From Shewanella sp. Arc9-LZ (GTDB lineage: Bacteria > Pseudomonadota > Gammaproteobacteria > Enterobacterales > Shewanellaceae): a stretch of 64,000 nucleotides of DNA. The stretch covers positions 1,178,001 to 1,242,000 of the forward strand of contig NZ_CP048031.1 of assembly GCF_010092445.1 (NCBI RefSeq). The letters are read 5' to 3'. Below the pieces are notes generated by a model. The model had not been told where the DNA came from. It made no database searches and saw only the letters and a program-made list of their open reading frames with translations. This document shows positions 8,453 to 18,246 of the stretch, in pieces. The position numbers and the translations under genes are program-made. Every line of letters starts with the position of its first letter. The stretch's first letter is position 1.

Positions 8453-9787
8453 ATGATTACAATTAAGAAAGGATTGGAACTGCCTATAGCAGGCGGACCA
8501 GAGCAAGTTATCCATAATGGCCCAGCCATTAGACACGTAGCGACTTTGGGTGAAGAGTATATTGGCTTACGTCCAACGATGAAAATCAAAGTGGGCGACA
8601 AAGTACAAAAAGGCCAAGTTCTTTTTGAAGATAAAAAGAATTTAGGCGTTAAATATACGGCTTTAGCCAGTGGTACTATTTTAGAAATCAACCGAGGTGC
8701 AAGACGTGTACTTCAGTCAGTTGTTATTGCTGTGGAAGGTGACGATAGCGTTGCTTTTGCTCAATACGATGCTGATAAGTTAGACACGTTAGACGCACAA
8801 GTTGTTCGTGATAATCTGATTGATTCAGGTTTATGGACTGCTTTGCGTACACGCCCTTTCAGTAAAGTGCCAGCTGTAGATGCTACTGCTGCGGGTATTT
8901 TTGTGACTGCAATTGATACTCAACCTCTTGCTGCCGATCCTGTGGTAGTCATAGCTCAACATAAAGAAGATTTTGCAAATGGCCTAAAGGTCCTAGCACG
9001 ATTAACTGAAGGTAAAGTTTACCTATGTAAAGCTCAAGGTGCCGATATCCCTGCAGCTAATGCCCAAGTTCAAGAGTTTGCGGGTAAACACCCAGCAGGT
9101 CTTGCAGGTACGCATATTCACAACGTTCTACCAGCTTCTGCAACACGTACTGTTTGGCATATTGGCTATCAGGATGTGATTGCTTTTGGTCAACTGTTCA
9201 CTCAAGGTGTGTTAAACACTGAACGTGTGGTTGCTATTGGTGGTCCTAAAGCGAAAAACCCTCGTCTAGTTCGTACCGTTTTAGGTGCTAGCATGACTGA
9301 ACTGACTGCTGATGAAACAGTTGGTGATGGTGTTCGTGTGATTTCAGGTTCAGTGTTAAGCGGCCGTACTGCGGTAGGACCTCAAGCTTATTTGGGGCGT
9401 TATCATCAGCAGGTGAGTGTACTGGAAGAAGGTGATGAAAAAGAATTATTTGGTTGGGCTATGCCTGGTGCTGACAAATTCTCTATTACACGTGCATTCC
9501 TAGGCCATTTAAGCCCATCGCGCCTATTTAATATGACCACTAGTACTGGCGGTTCAGACCGTGCAATGGTACCTATTGGTAACTATGAACGCGTGATGCC
9601 TCTAGACATTCTACCTACTATGCTACTTCGTGATTTACTCTCTGGCGACTTTGATGGCGCAGTCCGTTTAGGCGCATTAGAGTTAGATGAAGAAGATTTG
9701 GCATTGTGTACGTTCGTATGTCCAGGTAAGTATGACTATGGTTCATATTTACGTGATTGTTTAGATACGATCGAGAGGGAAGGCTAA
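8453..9787 (+). CDS. nqrA: Na+-translocating NADH:quinone oxidoreductase subunit A
   Basis: Peripheral cytoplasmic subunit of the Na+-pumping NADH dehydrogenase (Na+-NQR), which couples NADH oxidation to sodium export. The N-terminus [14 protein letters not shown] is the family start. An in-frame extension back to a TTG at 8384 exists but runs through the leader hairpin and is not credible. The length of 444 aa fits the family. Conserved blocks include [26 protein letters not shown] and [21 protein letters not shown]. Its stop overlaps the nqrB start as TAATG, which shows translational coupling. It is the first gene of nqrABCDEF-apbE-nqrM. Confidence 0.97.
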   Translation: MITIKKGLELPIAGGPEQVIHNGPAIRHVATLGEEYIGLRPTMKIKVGDKVQKGQVLFEDKKNLGVKYTALASGTILEINRGARRVLQSVVIAVEGDDSVAFAQYDADKLDTLDAQVVRDNLIDSGLWTALRTRPFSKVPAVDATAAGIFVTAIDTQPLAADPVVVIAQHKEDFANGLKVLARLTEGKVYLCKAQGADIPAANAQVQEFAGKHPAGLAGTHIHNVLPASATRTVWHIGYQDVIAFGQLFTQGVLNTERVVAIGGPKAKNPRLVRTVLGASMTELTADETVGDGVRVISGSVLSGRTAVGPQAYLGRYHQQVSVLEEGDEKELFGWAMPGADKFSITRAFLGHLSPSRLFNMTTSTGGSDRAMVPIGNYERVMPLDILPTMLLRDLLSGDFDGAVRLGALELDEEDLALCTFVCPGKYDYGSYLRDCLDTIEREG

Positions 9788-10989
9788 TGAGTTTGAAAGA
9801 TTTTATCGAACGTATTGAGCCGCAATTTGAAAAAGGCGGCAAGTACGAAAAGTGGTATGCCCTTTACGAAGCGGCAGCCACAGTATTTTATACTCCAGGT
9901 AAAGTGAACAAAGGGGCAACCCACGTTCGCGATAATGTCGACCTAAAACGTATTATGATTACGGTTTGGGCATGTACATTCCCAGCAATGTTTTTTGGTA
10001 TGTACAACGTAGGTTTACAGGCTCAAATAGCGATGGTGGCCGGTGGTTTCGGTACACCAGATGTTTGGCAAGTAGGCTTATTTGAATTATTTGGTGCTCA
10101 ACTCTCTGCAGACTCTGGCATTACGTCTCTGATGTTCTATGGTGCGTGTTTCTTCTTACCTATCTATGCAGTGACTTTCATTGTTGGTGGTTTTTGGGAA
10201 GTACTCTTTGCGTCAGTGCGTGGCCATGAAATTAACGAAGGTTTCTTCGTTACTTCAGTGCTATTTGCATTAACTCTACCGCCAACAATTCCTTTATGGA
10301 TGGTCGCTTTAGGTATTACCTTTGGTGTGGTTGTAGCAAAAGAAATCTTCGGTGGCACAGGGCGTAACTTCTTAAACCCTGCATTAGCTGGTCGAGCTTT
10401 CTTGTACTTTGCTTACCCATTAAGCATGTCTGGCGATACCACGTGGGTTGTTGCTGACGGTTATTCTGGGGCAACGGCCTTAAGCCAAGCAGCGCAAGGT
10501 ACATTTGACTACGCCTCAACGGCTAACTGGATTGACTCATTTATGGGCTTCATTCCAGGTTCTGTTGGTGAAGTGTCTACCTTTGCTATCTTGCTAGGTG
10601 GTCTAGTTATCATTTACGCCCGTATTGCCTCTTGGCGAATCGTTAGTGGTGTTTTCTTAGGTATGGTCGCTATTGCGACGTTGCTTAATATGATAGGTAG
10701 CGACACCAACCCGATGTTTGCAATGCCTTGGTATTGGCACTTAGTGTTAGGTGGATTTGCATTCGGTATGATGTTTATGGCGACAGACCCGGTTTCTGCG
10801 TCGTTTACCAATACTGCAAAGTGGGCATACGGTTTCCTCATTGGTGCAATGGTGGTGTTTATCCGTGTGGTTAACCCTGCATTCCCAGAAGGTATTATGT
10901 TAGCTATTTTGTTTGCTAACCTATTTGCTCCATTATTTGACCACTTTGTCGTACAGTCAAATATCAAGCGGAGGATTGCTCGTGGCTAG
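9787..10989 (+). CDS. nqrB: Na+-NQR subunit B
   Basis: Integral membrane subunit of Na+-NQR, 400 aa with about ten membrane helices. It carries covalently bound FMN on a threonine, seen as SGAT with T230 near [11 protein letters not shown], and also takes part in riboflavin and quinone interaction. The soluble N-terminus [20 protein letters not shown] is typical. The ATG at 9787 overlaps the nqrA stop. The conserved Gly-rich stretch [20 protein letters not shown] is intact. The FMN at T230 would be attached by ApbE, encoded at the end of the same cluster. Confidence 0.97.
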   Translation: MSLKDFIERIEPQFEKGGKYEKWYALYEAAATVFYTPGKVNKGATHVRDNVDLKRIMITVWACTFPAMFFGMYNVGLQAQIAMVAGGFGTPDVWQVGLFELFGAQLSADSGITSLMFYGACFFLPIYAVTFIVGGFWEVLFASVRGHEINEGFFVTSVLFALTLPPTIPLWMVALGITFGVVVAKEIFGGTGRNFLNPALAGRAFLYFAYPLSMSGDTTWVVADGYSGATALSQAAQGTFDYASTANWIDSFMGFIPGSVGEVSTFAILLGGLVIIYARIASWRIVSGVFLGMVAIATLLNMIGSDTNPMFAMPWYWHLVLGGFAFGMMFMATDPVSASFTNTAKWAYGFLIGAMVVFIRVVNPAFPEGIMLAILFANLFAPLFDHFVVQSNIKRRIARG

Positions 10990-11767
10990 TAATAAAGATT
11001 CGTTCGGTAGAACGCTATTTGTTGTTGTCGGCTTATGTCTTGTTTGTTCAGTACTGGTTTCGACTGCTGCCGTGGTGTTAAAGCCTATTCAGCAAGAAAA
11101 TAAGTTACTCGATAAGCAAAAGTATATTCTTGAAGCGGCGAGCCTGATAAACACCAAAGAAGGCAAAGTCACAAAGAAAGAAATTCTAAGCAAGTATGAG
11201 CAATATGTTGATGCTCGCTTAGTTGACCTTAAAACCGGTGAGTTTGTTGAGGGTAATGCTAACCTCTACGATCAACGCAAAGCGTCTCGTGATACTGACA
11301 CTTCGTCAGTGCCAGAAAACGATATTGCTTCGATCAAACGTGTTGCAGATACCGCCGTTGTATACCTTGTTCATAATGATGAAGGTAAACTGACTAGCGT
11401 CATTCTTCCTATTCACGGCTATGGTTTGTGGTCAACGATGTATGCACTTTTGGCACTTGAGGCTGACTTAAACACAGTTCAAGGACTTGTTTACTATGAC
11501 CAAGGTGAAACACCTGGTTTGGGTGGCGAAGTTGAAAATCCAAAATGGAAAGCATTGTGGAAAGGTAAAAAGTTATTTGATGAGCAAGGTAACTTGGCCA
11601 TTAGTGTAACTAAAAACCCTACAGTGGCTAGTTCTGTTCATGGTGTCGATGCTCTTTCAGGTGCAACACTTACCAGTAACGGTGTGCAACACTCATTGAC
11701 GTTTTGGTTAGGTAAAGAAGGCTTCGCAAACTTTATCGCTAAAGCACGCAACGGAGGGTTAAGCTAA
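10982..11767 (+). CDS. nqrC: Na+-NQR subunit C
   Basis: Membrane-anchored periplasmic subunit of 261 aa. It has one N-terminal helix ([20 protein letters not shown]) followed by an FMN-binding domain. The covalent FMN threonine is T229 in [16 protein letters not shown] at 10982 is the start. It overlaps the last 8 bases of nqrB and uses the GGAGG within the end of nqrB, whereas the longer in-frame reading from 10913 lies inside nqrB. The [11 protein letters not shown] and [10 protein letters not shown] blocks are conserved family elements. It delivers electrons within the complex after NqrF and the membrane Fe-S centre. Confidence 0.96.
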   Translation: MASNKDSFGRTLFVVVGLCLVCSVLVSTAAVVLKPIQQENKLLDKQKYILEAASLINTKEGKVTKKEILSKYEQYVDARLVDLKTGEFVEGNANLYDQRKASRDTDTSSVPENDIASIKRVADTAVVYLVHNDEGKLTSVILPIHGYGLWSTMYALLALEADLNTVQGLVYYDQGETPGLGGEVENPKWKALWKGKKLFDEQGNLAISVTKNPTVASSVHGVDALSGATLTSNGVQHSLTFWLGKEGFANFIAKARNGGLS

Positions 11768-12399
11768 TGGCTGACGTTAAAGAACTTAAACAGGTTCTGA
11801 CCGGACCGATTATCAATAATAACCCAATTGCATTGCAAATTTTGGGTGTGTGTAGTGCTCTTGCTGTTACTAGTAAATTAGAAACAGCATTAGTAATGAC
11901 GATTGCATTAACTGCGGTAACAGCGTTTTCTAACCTGTTTATCTCACTTATTCGTAACCACATTCCAAGCAGTGTGCGTATTATTGTACAGATGACTATT
12001 ATCGCTTCATTAGTGATTGTAGTTGACCAAGTATTACAAGCTTATGCTTATGCCATTTCTAAACAGTTATCGGTATTCGTAGGCTTGATTATTACTAACT
12101 GTATTGTAATGGGTCGTGCTGAAGCTTACGCAATGAAAACCCCTCCAATGATGAGCTTTATGGATGGTATCGGTAACGGTTTAGGTTACGGTGCAATTCT
12201 ATTGTCTGTTGGCGTTGTGCGTGAACTATTTGGTAATGGTTCATTATTTGGCGTAGAAATCCTCAGCAAAATCTCTGACGGCGGTTGGTATCAGCCTAAC
12301 GGTTTATTACTACTGCCACCGAGTGCATTCTTCTTGATCGGTGGTCTGATCTGGTTGATCCGTACGTATAAGCCAGAGCAAGTTGAAGCAAAAGGGTAA
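11767..12399 (+). CDS. nqrD: Na+-NQR subunit D
   Basis: Hydrophobic 210-aa membrane subunit with about six helices. With NqrE it forms the inverted-repeat pair that holds the intramembrane [2Fe-2S] centre. The conserved half-membrane motif [19 protein letters not shown] contributes a cysteine near residue 29. A second cysteine occurs in [15 protein letters not shown] near 112. The ATG overlaps the nqrC stop by one base (TAATG). Confidence 0.96.
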   Translation: MADVKELKQVLTGPIINNNPIALQILGVCSALAVTSKLETALVMTIALTAVTAFSNLFISLIRNHIPSSVRIIVQMTIIASLVIVVDQVLQAYAYAISKQLSVFVGLIITNCIVMGRAEAYAMKTPPMMSFMDGIGNGLGYGAILLSVGVVRELFGNGSLFGVEILSKISDGGWYQPNGLLLLPPSAFFLIGGLIWLIRTYKPEQVEAKG

Positions 12400-12404
12400 A
12401 CGCA

Positions 12405-13013
12405 ATGGAACATTATATTAGTTTATTAATTCGCTCCGTTTTCATTGAAAACATGGCGCTAGCGTTCTTCTTGGGTATGTGTACTTTCTTAGCTGTATCA
12501 AAGAAAATCACTACTGCAATGGGCCTAGGTGTTGCAGTTATCGTGGTACTGGCTATTTCGGTTCCTGCTAACCAAATTATTTATCAAGGTTTATTAGCTC
12601 CAGGCGCATTAGCTTGGGCTGGTTTTCCTGATGCTGATTTGAGCTTCTTGAAGTTCATCACCTTTATCGGTGTGATTGCAGCACTTGTACAAATTTTGGA
12701 AATGGCTTTAGACAAGTACTTTCCACCTTTGTACAACGCGTTGGGTATTTTCTTACCTTTGATTACTGTGAACTGTGCGATTTTTGGTGCAGTATCTTTC
12801 ATGGTTGAGCGTGATTATAACCTTGGCGAGAGCGTAGTATTTGGTATTGGCTCTGGTATTGGTTGGGCGTTAGCAATTGTATTGTTAGCCGGTATCCGCG
12901 AAAAGATGAAGTATTCTGACGTGCCAAATGGCTTACGTGGCTTAGGTATTACCTTTGTTTCTGCAGGTCTTATGGCTCTAGGTTTCATGTCATTCTCAGG
13001 TGTTTCTCTTTAA
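12405..13013 (+). CDS. nqrE: Na+-NQR subunit E
   Basis: 202-aa membrane subunit, the pseudo-symmetric partner of NqrD. Cysteines in [12 protein letters not shown] (near residue 26) and [14 protein letters not shown] (near 120) match the positions used to ligate the intramembrane iron centre between NqrD and NqrE. About six membrane helices are predicted. It starts 5 bp after nqrD, and its C-terminal [10 protein letters not shown] is typical of the family. Confidence 0.96.
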   Translation: MEHYISLLIRSVFIENMALAFFLGMCTFLAVSKKITTAMGLGVAVIVVLAISVPANQIIYQGLLAPGALAWAGFPDADLSFLKFITFIGVIAALVQILEMALDKYFPPLYNALGIFLPLITVNCAIFGAVSFMVERDYNLGESVVFGIGSGIGWALAIVLLAGIREKMKYSDVPNGLRGLGITFVSAGLMALGFMSFSGVSL

Positions 13014-13059
13014 GAGACCTTGAGAAGACGCATTAATTTGAACCTTTAAGGATAAGTGA

Positions 13060-14307
13060 ATGGGTATTCTTGAATCTACTCCGCTAGATGTCTATCTAGG
13101 TGTGAGTATGTTTACTGTGATTGTCTTGGTTTTGGTGTTAGTGATTTTATTTGCTAAATCAAAACTAGTGGCAAGCGGTGATATCATGATTGGTATTAAC
13201 GGCGACGCAGATAAAGCAATTAAAACAGGTGCTGGTGGCAAACTACTTAGTGTTTTAGCTGACAACGGTATCTTTGTATCGAGTGCGTGTGGCGGTGGTG
13301 GCTCATGTGGCCAGTGTCGTGTACACATTAAGTCTGGTGGTGGTGATATTCTACCTACTGAGCTTGATCACATTAGTAAAGGCGAAGCACGTCAGGGTTG
13401 TCGTTTATCTTGTCAGGTAAATGTAAAAACTGACATGGAAATCGAACTTGATGAAGAAATTTTCGGCATCAAGAAATGGGAATGTGCGGTTCTATCTAAC
13501 GATAACAAAGCGACGTTCATTAAAGAACTTAAGCTGCAAATTCCTGACGGCGAATCTGTGCCTTTCCGTGCTGGTGGTTATATTCAGATTGAAGCTCCTG
13601 CTCATCATGTTAAATATGCTGAGTTTGAAGTGCCTGATAAATACCGTGGCGACTGGGAACACTTTGGTTTCTTCAAGTTAGAGTCAAAAGTAGACGAAGA
13701 AACCATTCGTGCCTACTCAATGGCTAACTACCCAGAAGAGTTCGGCATTATTATGTTGAATGTGCGTATTGCTACGCCACCGCCACGTAATTTAACCTTG
13801 CCTTGCGGTAAAATGTCTTCGTACATTTGGAGCTTAAAAGCCGGTGATAAAGTGACGATTTCTGGTCCATTTGGTGAGTTTTTTGCTAAAGACACTGAAG
13901 CAGAAATGGTATTCATTGGTGGTGGTGCTGGTATGGCTCCAATGCGCTCACACATTTTTGACCAATTAAAACGTCTTAAATCTAAGCGTAAAATGAGCTT
14001 CTGGTACGGTGCGCGTTCGCAACGTGAAATGTTCTATGTTGAAGATTTTGACGGCTTAGCGGCTGAAAATGAAAACTTCAAATGGCACGTGGCGTTATCA
14101 GATCCGCAAGCTGAAGATAACTGGACTGGTTATACCGGTTTCATTCATAACGTATTGTATGAAAACTACTTACGTGACCATGATGCGCCAGAAGATTGTG
14201 AGTTCTACATGTGTGGACCTCCAATGATGAACGCAGCAGTTATTGGTATGCTAAAAGATTTAGGTGTCGAAGACGAAAACATCTTACTAGATGATTTCGG
14301 TGGTTAA
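13060..14307 (+). CDS. nqrF: Na+-NQR subunit F (NADH-oxidising)
   Basis: Electron-entry subunit of Na+-NQR, 415 aa. It has one N-terminal membrane helix (residues about 15-32), then a ferredoxin-type [2Fe-2S] domain with ligands C77, C83, C86 and C114 in [13 protein letters not shown] and RQGC. A ferredoxin-NADP reductase-like domain with FAD and NADH sites follows. The FAD motif RAYSMANYP and the NADH motifs [14 protein letters not shown] and YMCGPPMM are intact. The start at 13060 has AAGGATAAG upstream. It lies 46 bp after nqrE and ends in the family C-terminus DDFGG. Confidence 0.97.
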   Translation: MGILESTPLDVYLGVSMFTVIVLVLVLVILFAKSKLVASGDIMIGINGDADKAIKTGAGGKLLSVLADNGIFVSSACGGGGSCGQCRVHIKSGGGDILPTELDHISKGEARQGCRLSCQVNVKTDMEIELDEEIFGIKKWECAVLSNDNKATFIKELKLQIPDGESVPFRAGGYIQIEAPAHHVKYAEFEVPDKYRGDWEHFGFFKLESKVDEETIRAYSMANYPEEFGIIMLNVRIATPPPRNLTLPCGKMSSYIWSLKAGDKVTISGPFGEFFAKDTEAEMVFIGGGAGMAPMRSHIFDQLKRLKSKRKMSFWYGARSQREMFYVEDFDGLAAENENFKWHVALSDPQAEDNWTGYTGFIHNVLYENYLRDHDAPEDCEFYMCGPPMMNAAVIGMLKDLGVEDENILLDDFGG

Positions 14308-14429
14308 TGAGTTAATCCATAACATCGACATGTAAGTCATGAGATTGCAGCAGTGCAGACAGGGTGGTTAAACACTGGTCTTGCACGCTGCAATTTTTTT
14401 TGTTTATTTATTACAAGTGTAAATTTGAC

Positions 14430-15443
14430 ATGACTGTAAATTCAATCAAGTTATTGCTATTGCCGGCGTTATTGCTATTGGTGAGTGCTTGCAGTTCACC
14501 AGAGCCCATTATTTCATTATCTGGTAGTACGATGGGGACCACTTATCATATTAAAGTAGTCAACAATGACCGCTTGCCAGAACCGCAGTTACTGCAAGCT
14601 GAAATTGATATGGCATTGGAAGTGGTAAACGATCAAATGTCGACTTATCGTTCGGACTCAGAACTGTCTAAGTTCAATCAATTACAAGTTCAACAAAGCG
14701 TTAAAGTATCCGCTGATACCATTAAGGTTATCGAAGAAGGTATGCGTCTTTATCAAGAGACTGATGGGGCGTTAGATATCACCTTAGGACCAGTAGTTAA
14801 TTTGTGGGGCTTTGGTCCCGATAAACGACCTACAACCATCCCGACGCAAGCTCAAATCGATAACGCTAAAGCTAAAATGGGCATCAAGGAACTGTCGATA
14901 AAAGGCTTAACATTAACTAAGCATAATGCAGACCTGTATGTTGATTTATCTTCAATAGCAAAAGGTTTTGGTGTCGATAAAATTGCCGCGCTATTAGACA
15001 AATATCATGTGTCTGGTTATTTAGTCGAAATAGGTGGTGAGCTTAATGTTAAAGGTACTAAAGCCGATAAAACTCCATGGCGAGTGGCTGTTGAGCAACC
15101 TACGAGTGAAGGACAAGCCGTTCAGCAAGTGATTGAACCCGGCACCATGTCATTAGCAACATCGGGTGATTACCGTAACTTTTATCAAGAGAATGGCGAA
15201 CGTTTTTCACATTTAATCGATCCTCGTAACGGTTATCCTATTAAGCATCAACTTGCCTCTGCAACCGTGTTACACTCTAGTTGTATGACCGCAGATGGAT
15301 ATGCCACCGCTATGATGGTGTTAGGTACTGAGGCTTCATTGGCACTTGCTAAAGAGAAAAATTTAGCAATAATGTTGATTGAGAAGCAAGAACAGGGTTA
15401 TCAGGTCTATTACAGCGATGCGTTTAAATCGTATGTTAAGTAG
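14430..15443 (+). CDS. apbE: FAD:protein FMN transferase ApbE
   Basis: Periplasm-facing Mg2+-dependent flavin transferase. It moves FMN from FAD onto threonines of NqrB and NqrC, and the SGAT target motifs are present in both partners here. I chose the ATG at 14430 (MTVNSIK), which gives a lipoprotein signal LLLVSAC with Cys21. The frame opens upstream at 14364, but that extension lacks a signal and reads through a poor region. Conserved parts are GSTMGTTYHI, the STYRSDSEL segment, DLSSIAKGFGVDKI, LVEIGGELNVKG and the C-terminal TADGYATAMMVLG. The length is 337 aa. Its place directly after nqrF fits a maturation role for the operon. Confidence 0.94.
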   Translation: MTVNSIKLLLLPALLLLVSACSSPEPIISLSGSTMGTTYHIKVVNNDRLPEPQLLQAEIDMALEVVNDQMSTYRSDSELSKFNQLQVQQSVKVSADTIKVIEEGMRLYQETDGALDITLGPVVNLWGFGPDKRPTTIPTQAQIDNAKAKMGIKELSIKGLTLTKHNADLYVDLSSIAKGFGVDKIAALLDKYHVSGYLVEIGGELNVKGTKADKTPWRVAVEQPTSEGQAVQQVIEPGTMSLATSGDYRNFYQENGERFSHLIDPRNGYPIKHQLASATVLHSSCMTADGYATAMMVLGTEASLALAKEKNLAIMLIEKQEQGYQVYYSDAFKSYVK

Positions 15444-15513
15444 GTTCTTTATTTTAAACTGATTGATTAAAAAAGTATTATACCCTTATCTGAATGAGTA
15501 ATTGGAGTTTGTA

Positions 15514-15738
15514 ATGAGTACATTTATAGCAGCATTTGTAGTGTTATTATTGTTCTTTTTGTTAATGTCTATCGGCTATATCGTAAAGAAGAAAGCGGTA
15601 GAAGGTAGTTGTGGTGGTTTAGGTGTTTTAGGAATTGAAAAAGCGTGTGACTGTGATGATCCATGTGACAAACGTAAACGCCGTATGGAAAAAGAGCAAG
15701 CTCGCAATGAGTTGCTAAATCAAAATCGAATTATTTAA
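15514..15738 (+). CDS. nqrM: Na+-NQR maturation protein NqrM
   Basis: Small one-helix membrane protein (DUF539 type, 74 aa) needed for assembly of Na+-NQR. It is thought to deliver iron to the NqrD/NqrE cysteine site. It has an N-terminal membrane helix at residues 4-24. The four family cysteines follow: C33 in GSCGGLG, then C45, C47 and C51 in KACDCDDPC. A basic tail completes it. The ATG at 15514 follows GGAG by 7 nt and is preferred over the TTG at 15502. It closes the nqr cluster before a terminator. Confidence 0.95.
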   Translation: MSTFIAAFVVLLLFFLLMSIGYIVKKKAVEGSCGGLGVLGIEKACDCDDPCDKRKRRMEKEQARNELLNQNRII

Positions 15739-15785
15739 CACCGTTAATTGCCTAAAGCTTAAGTTAATAAACTGATGCTTTGTAA

Positions 15786-15812
15786 AGAGCCTTCATTTTG
15801 AAGGCTTTTTTT
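15786..15812 (+). terminator. Rho-independent terminator after nqrM
   Basis: Stem AGCCTTC/GAAGGCT followed by a T7 run. It marks the end of the nqr-apbE-nqrM unit. Confidence 0.88.
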
Positions 15813-15848
15813 ATGTTTATGTATTGCTAACGAGTTACAAAGCTTAGT

Positions 15849-15867
15849 TATAATGATAATGGTTATC
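15849..15867 (+). promoter_or_regulatory. Fur box upstream of bacterioferritin genes
   Basis: TATAATGATAATGGTTATC agrees with the 19-bp Fur consensus at about 16 positions. It lies about 105 bp upstream of the first bfr start codon. Confidence 0.75.
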
Positions 15868-15934
15868 AATTGTAAGTGTGTGAAAATAAAGGAAAATTTG
15901 CAATTGCCCCTATAGTGTTTTATCCTGTTTGTAA

Positions 15935-15948
15935 TTGATCGAGATCAC
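15935..15948 (+). promoter_or_regulatory. FNR/CRP-type site before bfr genes
   Basis: TTGATCGAGATCAC matches the FNR/EtrA consensus TTGAT-N4-ATCAA at 9 of 10 defined bases. The same bases extend to a CRP-like ATTGA-N6-TCACA. It lies only 23 bp before the bfr start codon, so it would act as a roadblock or downstream site unless the transcript starts unusually close. Confidence 0.5.
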
Positions 15949-15971
15949 ATTATTTATCGAGGGACATTACT

Positions 15972-16442
15972 ATGAAAGGTCATCCTAAAGTCATCAGCCA
16001 ACTCAATCGTGTACTTACCTGTGAGCTGACCGCCATTAACCAATACTTTTTACATGCTCGCATGTTTAAGCATTGGGGATTGGAAAAGCTTAATGAGAAA
16101 GAGTATAAAAAATCGATTGAAGACATGAAGCATGCTGACAAGCTGATTGAACGTGTATTGTTTCTTGAAGGTTTACCTAACCTACAACAGTTAGATAAAT
16201 TGCGCATTGGTGAACATGCTGAAGAAATGCTTAGCTGTGATCTAACTGCAATTACGGAACAAATTGCCATTTTGCGTGAAGCCATTAAGGTATGCGAAAC
16301 TCAGCAAGATTATGTTAGCCGCGATTTATTTGAAGATTTACTCGAAGACGAAGAAGAACATCTAGATTGGATTGAGTCGCAGCAAGAGCTAATCAATCAA
16401 ACCGGTATTCAAAATTATCTTCAATCACAAATTAACGACTAA
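15972..16442 (+). CDS. bacterioferritin, heme-binding-type subunit
   Basis: Bacterioferritin subunit of 156 aa, part of a 24-mer iron-storage shell with heme between subunit pairs. The heme ligand Met52 is present in IEDMKHADK. The ferroxidase site is degraded relative to classical Bfr: E18, H54, E127 and H130 remain, but position 51 is Asp instead of Glu and position 94 is Ile instead of Glu. This is the heme-providing partner pattern of two-subunit bacterioferritins. The RBS GAGGG precedes the ATG. It is 12 bp from the next bfr gene and lies under Fur and FNR/CRP-like sites. Confidence 0.95.
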   Translation: MKGHPKVISQLNRVLTCELTAINQYFLHARMFKHWGLEKLNEKEYKKSIEDMKHADKLIERVLFLEGLPNLQQLDKLRIGEHAEEMLSCDLTAITEQIAILREAIKVCETQQDYVSRDLFEDLLEDEEEHLDWIESQQELINQTGIQNYLQSQIND

Positions 16443-16454
16443 TAGGAAATTATC

Positions 16455-16922
16455 ATGAAAGGCCATCCAGAAGTCATCGACGCTTTAAATAGTTTATTAA
16501 CCGGCGAATTGTCTGCCATGGATCAATATTTTGTCCATGCTCACATGTATGAAGACTGGGGGTTCAATGAACTGTATACCCGTATTCTGCATGAGTCAGA
16601 CGACGAGAAGTTGCATGCAGCTAAATTAGTTCAACGCATTTTGTTTTTAGAAGGCACTCCAGATGTTGGCAGCCGTGAAGCGCTGAATATTGGTAAAGAT
16701 GTGCAAGAAATGCTGAGAAATGATCTTGCATACGAATATCATGTAGCTGATCATTTGCGTAAAGTTATCGCGCTATGTGAAGAAAAAGCTGATTACCAAA
16801 GCCGTGAAATTTTAGAAGTGTTATTAGATGACACTGAATCTGACCACATGTACTGGTTAGAAAAGCAACTCGGTCTAATCGAACGTATTGGTTTACAAAA
16901 CTATTTACAGACCAAAATGTAA
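16455..16922 (+). CDS. bacterioferritin, ferroxidase-type subunit
   Basis: Second bacterioferritin subunit, 155 aa. The di-iron ferroxidase ligands are complete: E18, E51, H54, E94, and the E128/H131 pair in DDTESDHMYW. The heme methionine is replaced by Lys52 in DDEKLHAAK. It resembles the BfrA-type subunit of other gammaproteobacteria, including the one-residue insertion before the last His. It is co-transcribed with the Met52-containing subunit 12 bp upstream, so a mixed shell with complementary functions is likely. An RBS AGGAA precedes the ATG. Confidence 0.95.
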   Translation: MKGHPEVIDALNSLLTGELSAMDQYFVHAHMYEDWGFNELYTRILHESDDEKLHAAKLVQRILFLEGTPDVGSREALNIGKDVQEMLRNDLAYEYHVADHLRKVIALCEEKADYQSREILEVLLDDTESDHMYWLEKQLGLIERIGLQNYLQTKM

Positions 16923-16950
16923 TGTCTTAATTGCTATGTTACATGTTAAT

Positions 16951-16977
16951 AAAGCCCAACTGCGTTTGGGCTTTTTT
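16951..16977 (+). terminator. Rho-independent terminator after bfr pair
   Basis: AAAGCCCAA, loop CTGCG, then TTTGGGC and T6. Confidence 0.9.
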
Positions 16978-17000
16978 GTATCCTTAAGAGAATGATTGAA

Positions 17001-17020
17001 TACTGTTTATATGTACAGTA
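17001..17020 (+). promoter_or_regulatory. LexA (SOS) box upstream of dinB
   Basis: TACTGTTTATATGTACAGTA contains the consensus CTGT-N8-ACAG inside a nearly perfect palindrome, 38 bp before the dinB ATG. It is a very strong SOS operator. Confidence 0.92.
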
Positions 17021-17057
17021 TCATAGTTTTAATTGAGATAATGATGATGGTTATAGA

Positions 17058-18137
17058 ATGCGTAAAATCATTCACATCGATATGGATTGTTATTTTGCTG
17101 CGGTAGAAATGCGTGATTTTCCTGAGTTAAGAGGAAAGCCCATTGCTGTTGGCGGTAGAAGTGATCGCCGTGGTGTGATAAGTACTTGCAGTTATGAAGC
17201 CCGCAAATTTGGGGTGCGAAGTGCTATGTCCAGTTATCATGCGTTGCAGTTATGTCCGCAGTTGATTTTAGTGCCTGGACGCATGGAGGTGTATAAATCT
17301 GTGTCACTCCAAATACGTGAGATTTTTCATCGATACACTGATCTTGTCGAACCATTGTCTTTAGACGAAGCTTATCTTGATGTCACAGATTGCGATGCTC
17401 ATCAAGGCAGTGCGACATTAATTGCCAAAGCGATACGTGATGACATTTATGAGGTCACTGGATTAACGGCTTCAGCAGGTATTGCACCCATTAAGTTTTT
17501 AGCCAAAATTGCATCCGATTTAAATAAGCCTAATGGACAATATGTTATCACCCCAAATCAAATTGCTGATTTTGTAAAAGACCTACCTCTGAGTAAAATT
17601 CCTGGCGTCGGTAAAGTCACTTCAAAAAAGTTAGCCGATATTGGCTTAACCACTTGTTATGACGTGCAACAATACCCTAAAGTGCAATTAATTGAGGCCT
17701 TTGGTAAGTTTGGCCATGTGTTGTCTGAGCGTGCACAAGGTATCGATTCAAGGCAAATTAGCCCGCACCGAGTGCGTAAGTCAGTAGGGGTTGAAACCAC
17801 GTTAGCTAAAGACATTTTTACGTTAGAGCAATGTCATCAAGTATTACCACAGCTTATTCAAGAGCTGAGTGCTCGGGTTCATCGGAGTGCGAAAGATAGA
17901 CAGATCCATAAGCAGGTTGTGAAACTGAAATTTAATGATTTTAAGCAGACCACCATCGAGCATCGCAGTGATGAGATTTCAATTAACCTGTTTCATGAAT
18001 TATTGCTGCAAGCATTACAACGAAGCCAAGGGCGAGGGATTCGGTTACTCGGTGTGAGCGTTGGCCTAGCGGATGTGACGTTGGTTTCTTCCGAGAATAG
18101 TGCCGCTCAAATTACTCAACTCGATTTACAATTTTAG
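17058..18137 (+). CDS. dinB: DNA polymerase IV
   Basis: Y-family translesion polymerase, SOS-induced, 359 aa. The catalytic carboxylates are in [12 protein letters not shown] and [10 protein letters not shown]. The fingers contain [12 protein letters not shown], a helix-hairpin-helix motif lies in [12 protein letters not shown], and the little-finger domain starts near residue 240. The extreme C-terminus QLDLQF is a beta-clamp-binding hexapeptide. The ATG at 17058 has little ribosome-binding sequence. A run of three overlapping ATGs in another frame lies just upstream (17041-17049). Regulation by LexA is clear from the operator. Confidence 0.96.
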   Translation: MRKIIHIDMDCYFAAVEMRDFPELRGKPIAVGGRSDRRGVISTCSYEARKFGVRSAMSSYHALQLCPQLILVPGRMEVYKSVSLQIREIFHRYTDLVEPLSLDEAYLDVTDCDAHQGSATLIAKAIRDDIYEVTGLTASAGIAPIKFLAKIASDLNKPNGQYVITPNQIADFVKDLPLSKIPGVGKVTSKKLADIGLTTCYDVQQYPKVQLIEAFGKFGHVLSERAQGIDSRQISPHRVRKSVGVETTLAKDIFTLEQCHQVLPQLIQELSARVHRSAKDRQIHKQVVKLKFNDFKQTTIEHRSDEISINLFHELLLQALQRSQGRGIRLLGVSVGLADVTLVSSENSAAQITQLDLQF

Positions 18138-18170
18138 GCGCCCATTTTATAACGGAAATCATAGAGAGCA

Positions 18171-18196
18171 AAAAGGCGACATTGCTGTCGCCTTTG
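18171..18196. terminator. bidirectional terminator between dinB and pepD
   Basis: Stem AAAGGCGAC/GTCGCCTTT with a 6-nt loop. It lies between converging genes and can serve both, although the T-runs are short. Confidence 0.75.
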
Positions 18197-18246
18197 ATTT
18201 ATAGCTTATCCGCCAATTATAATCTTGGCCATAATCACTTGATTGA

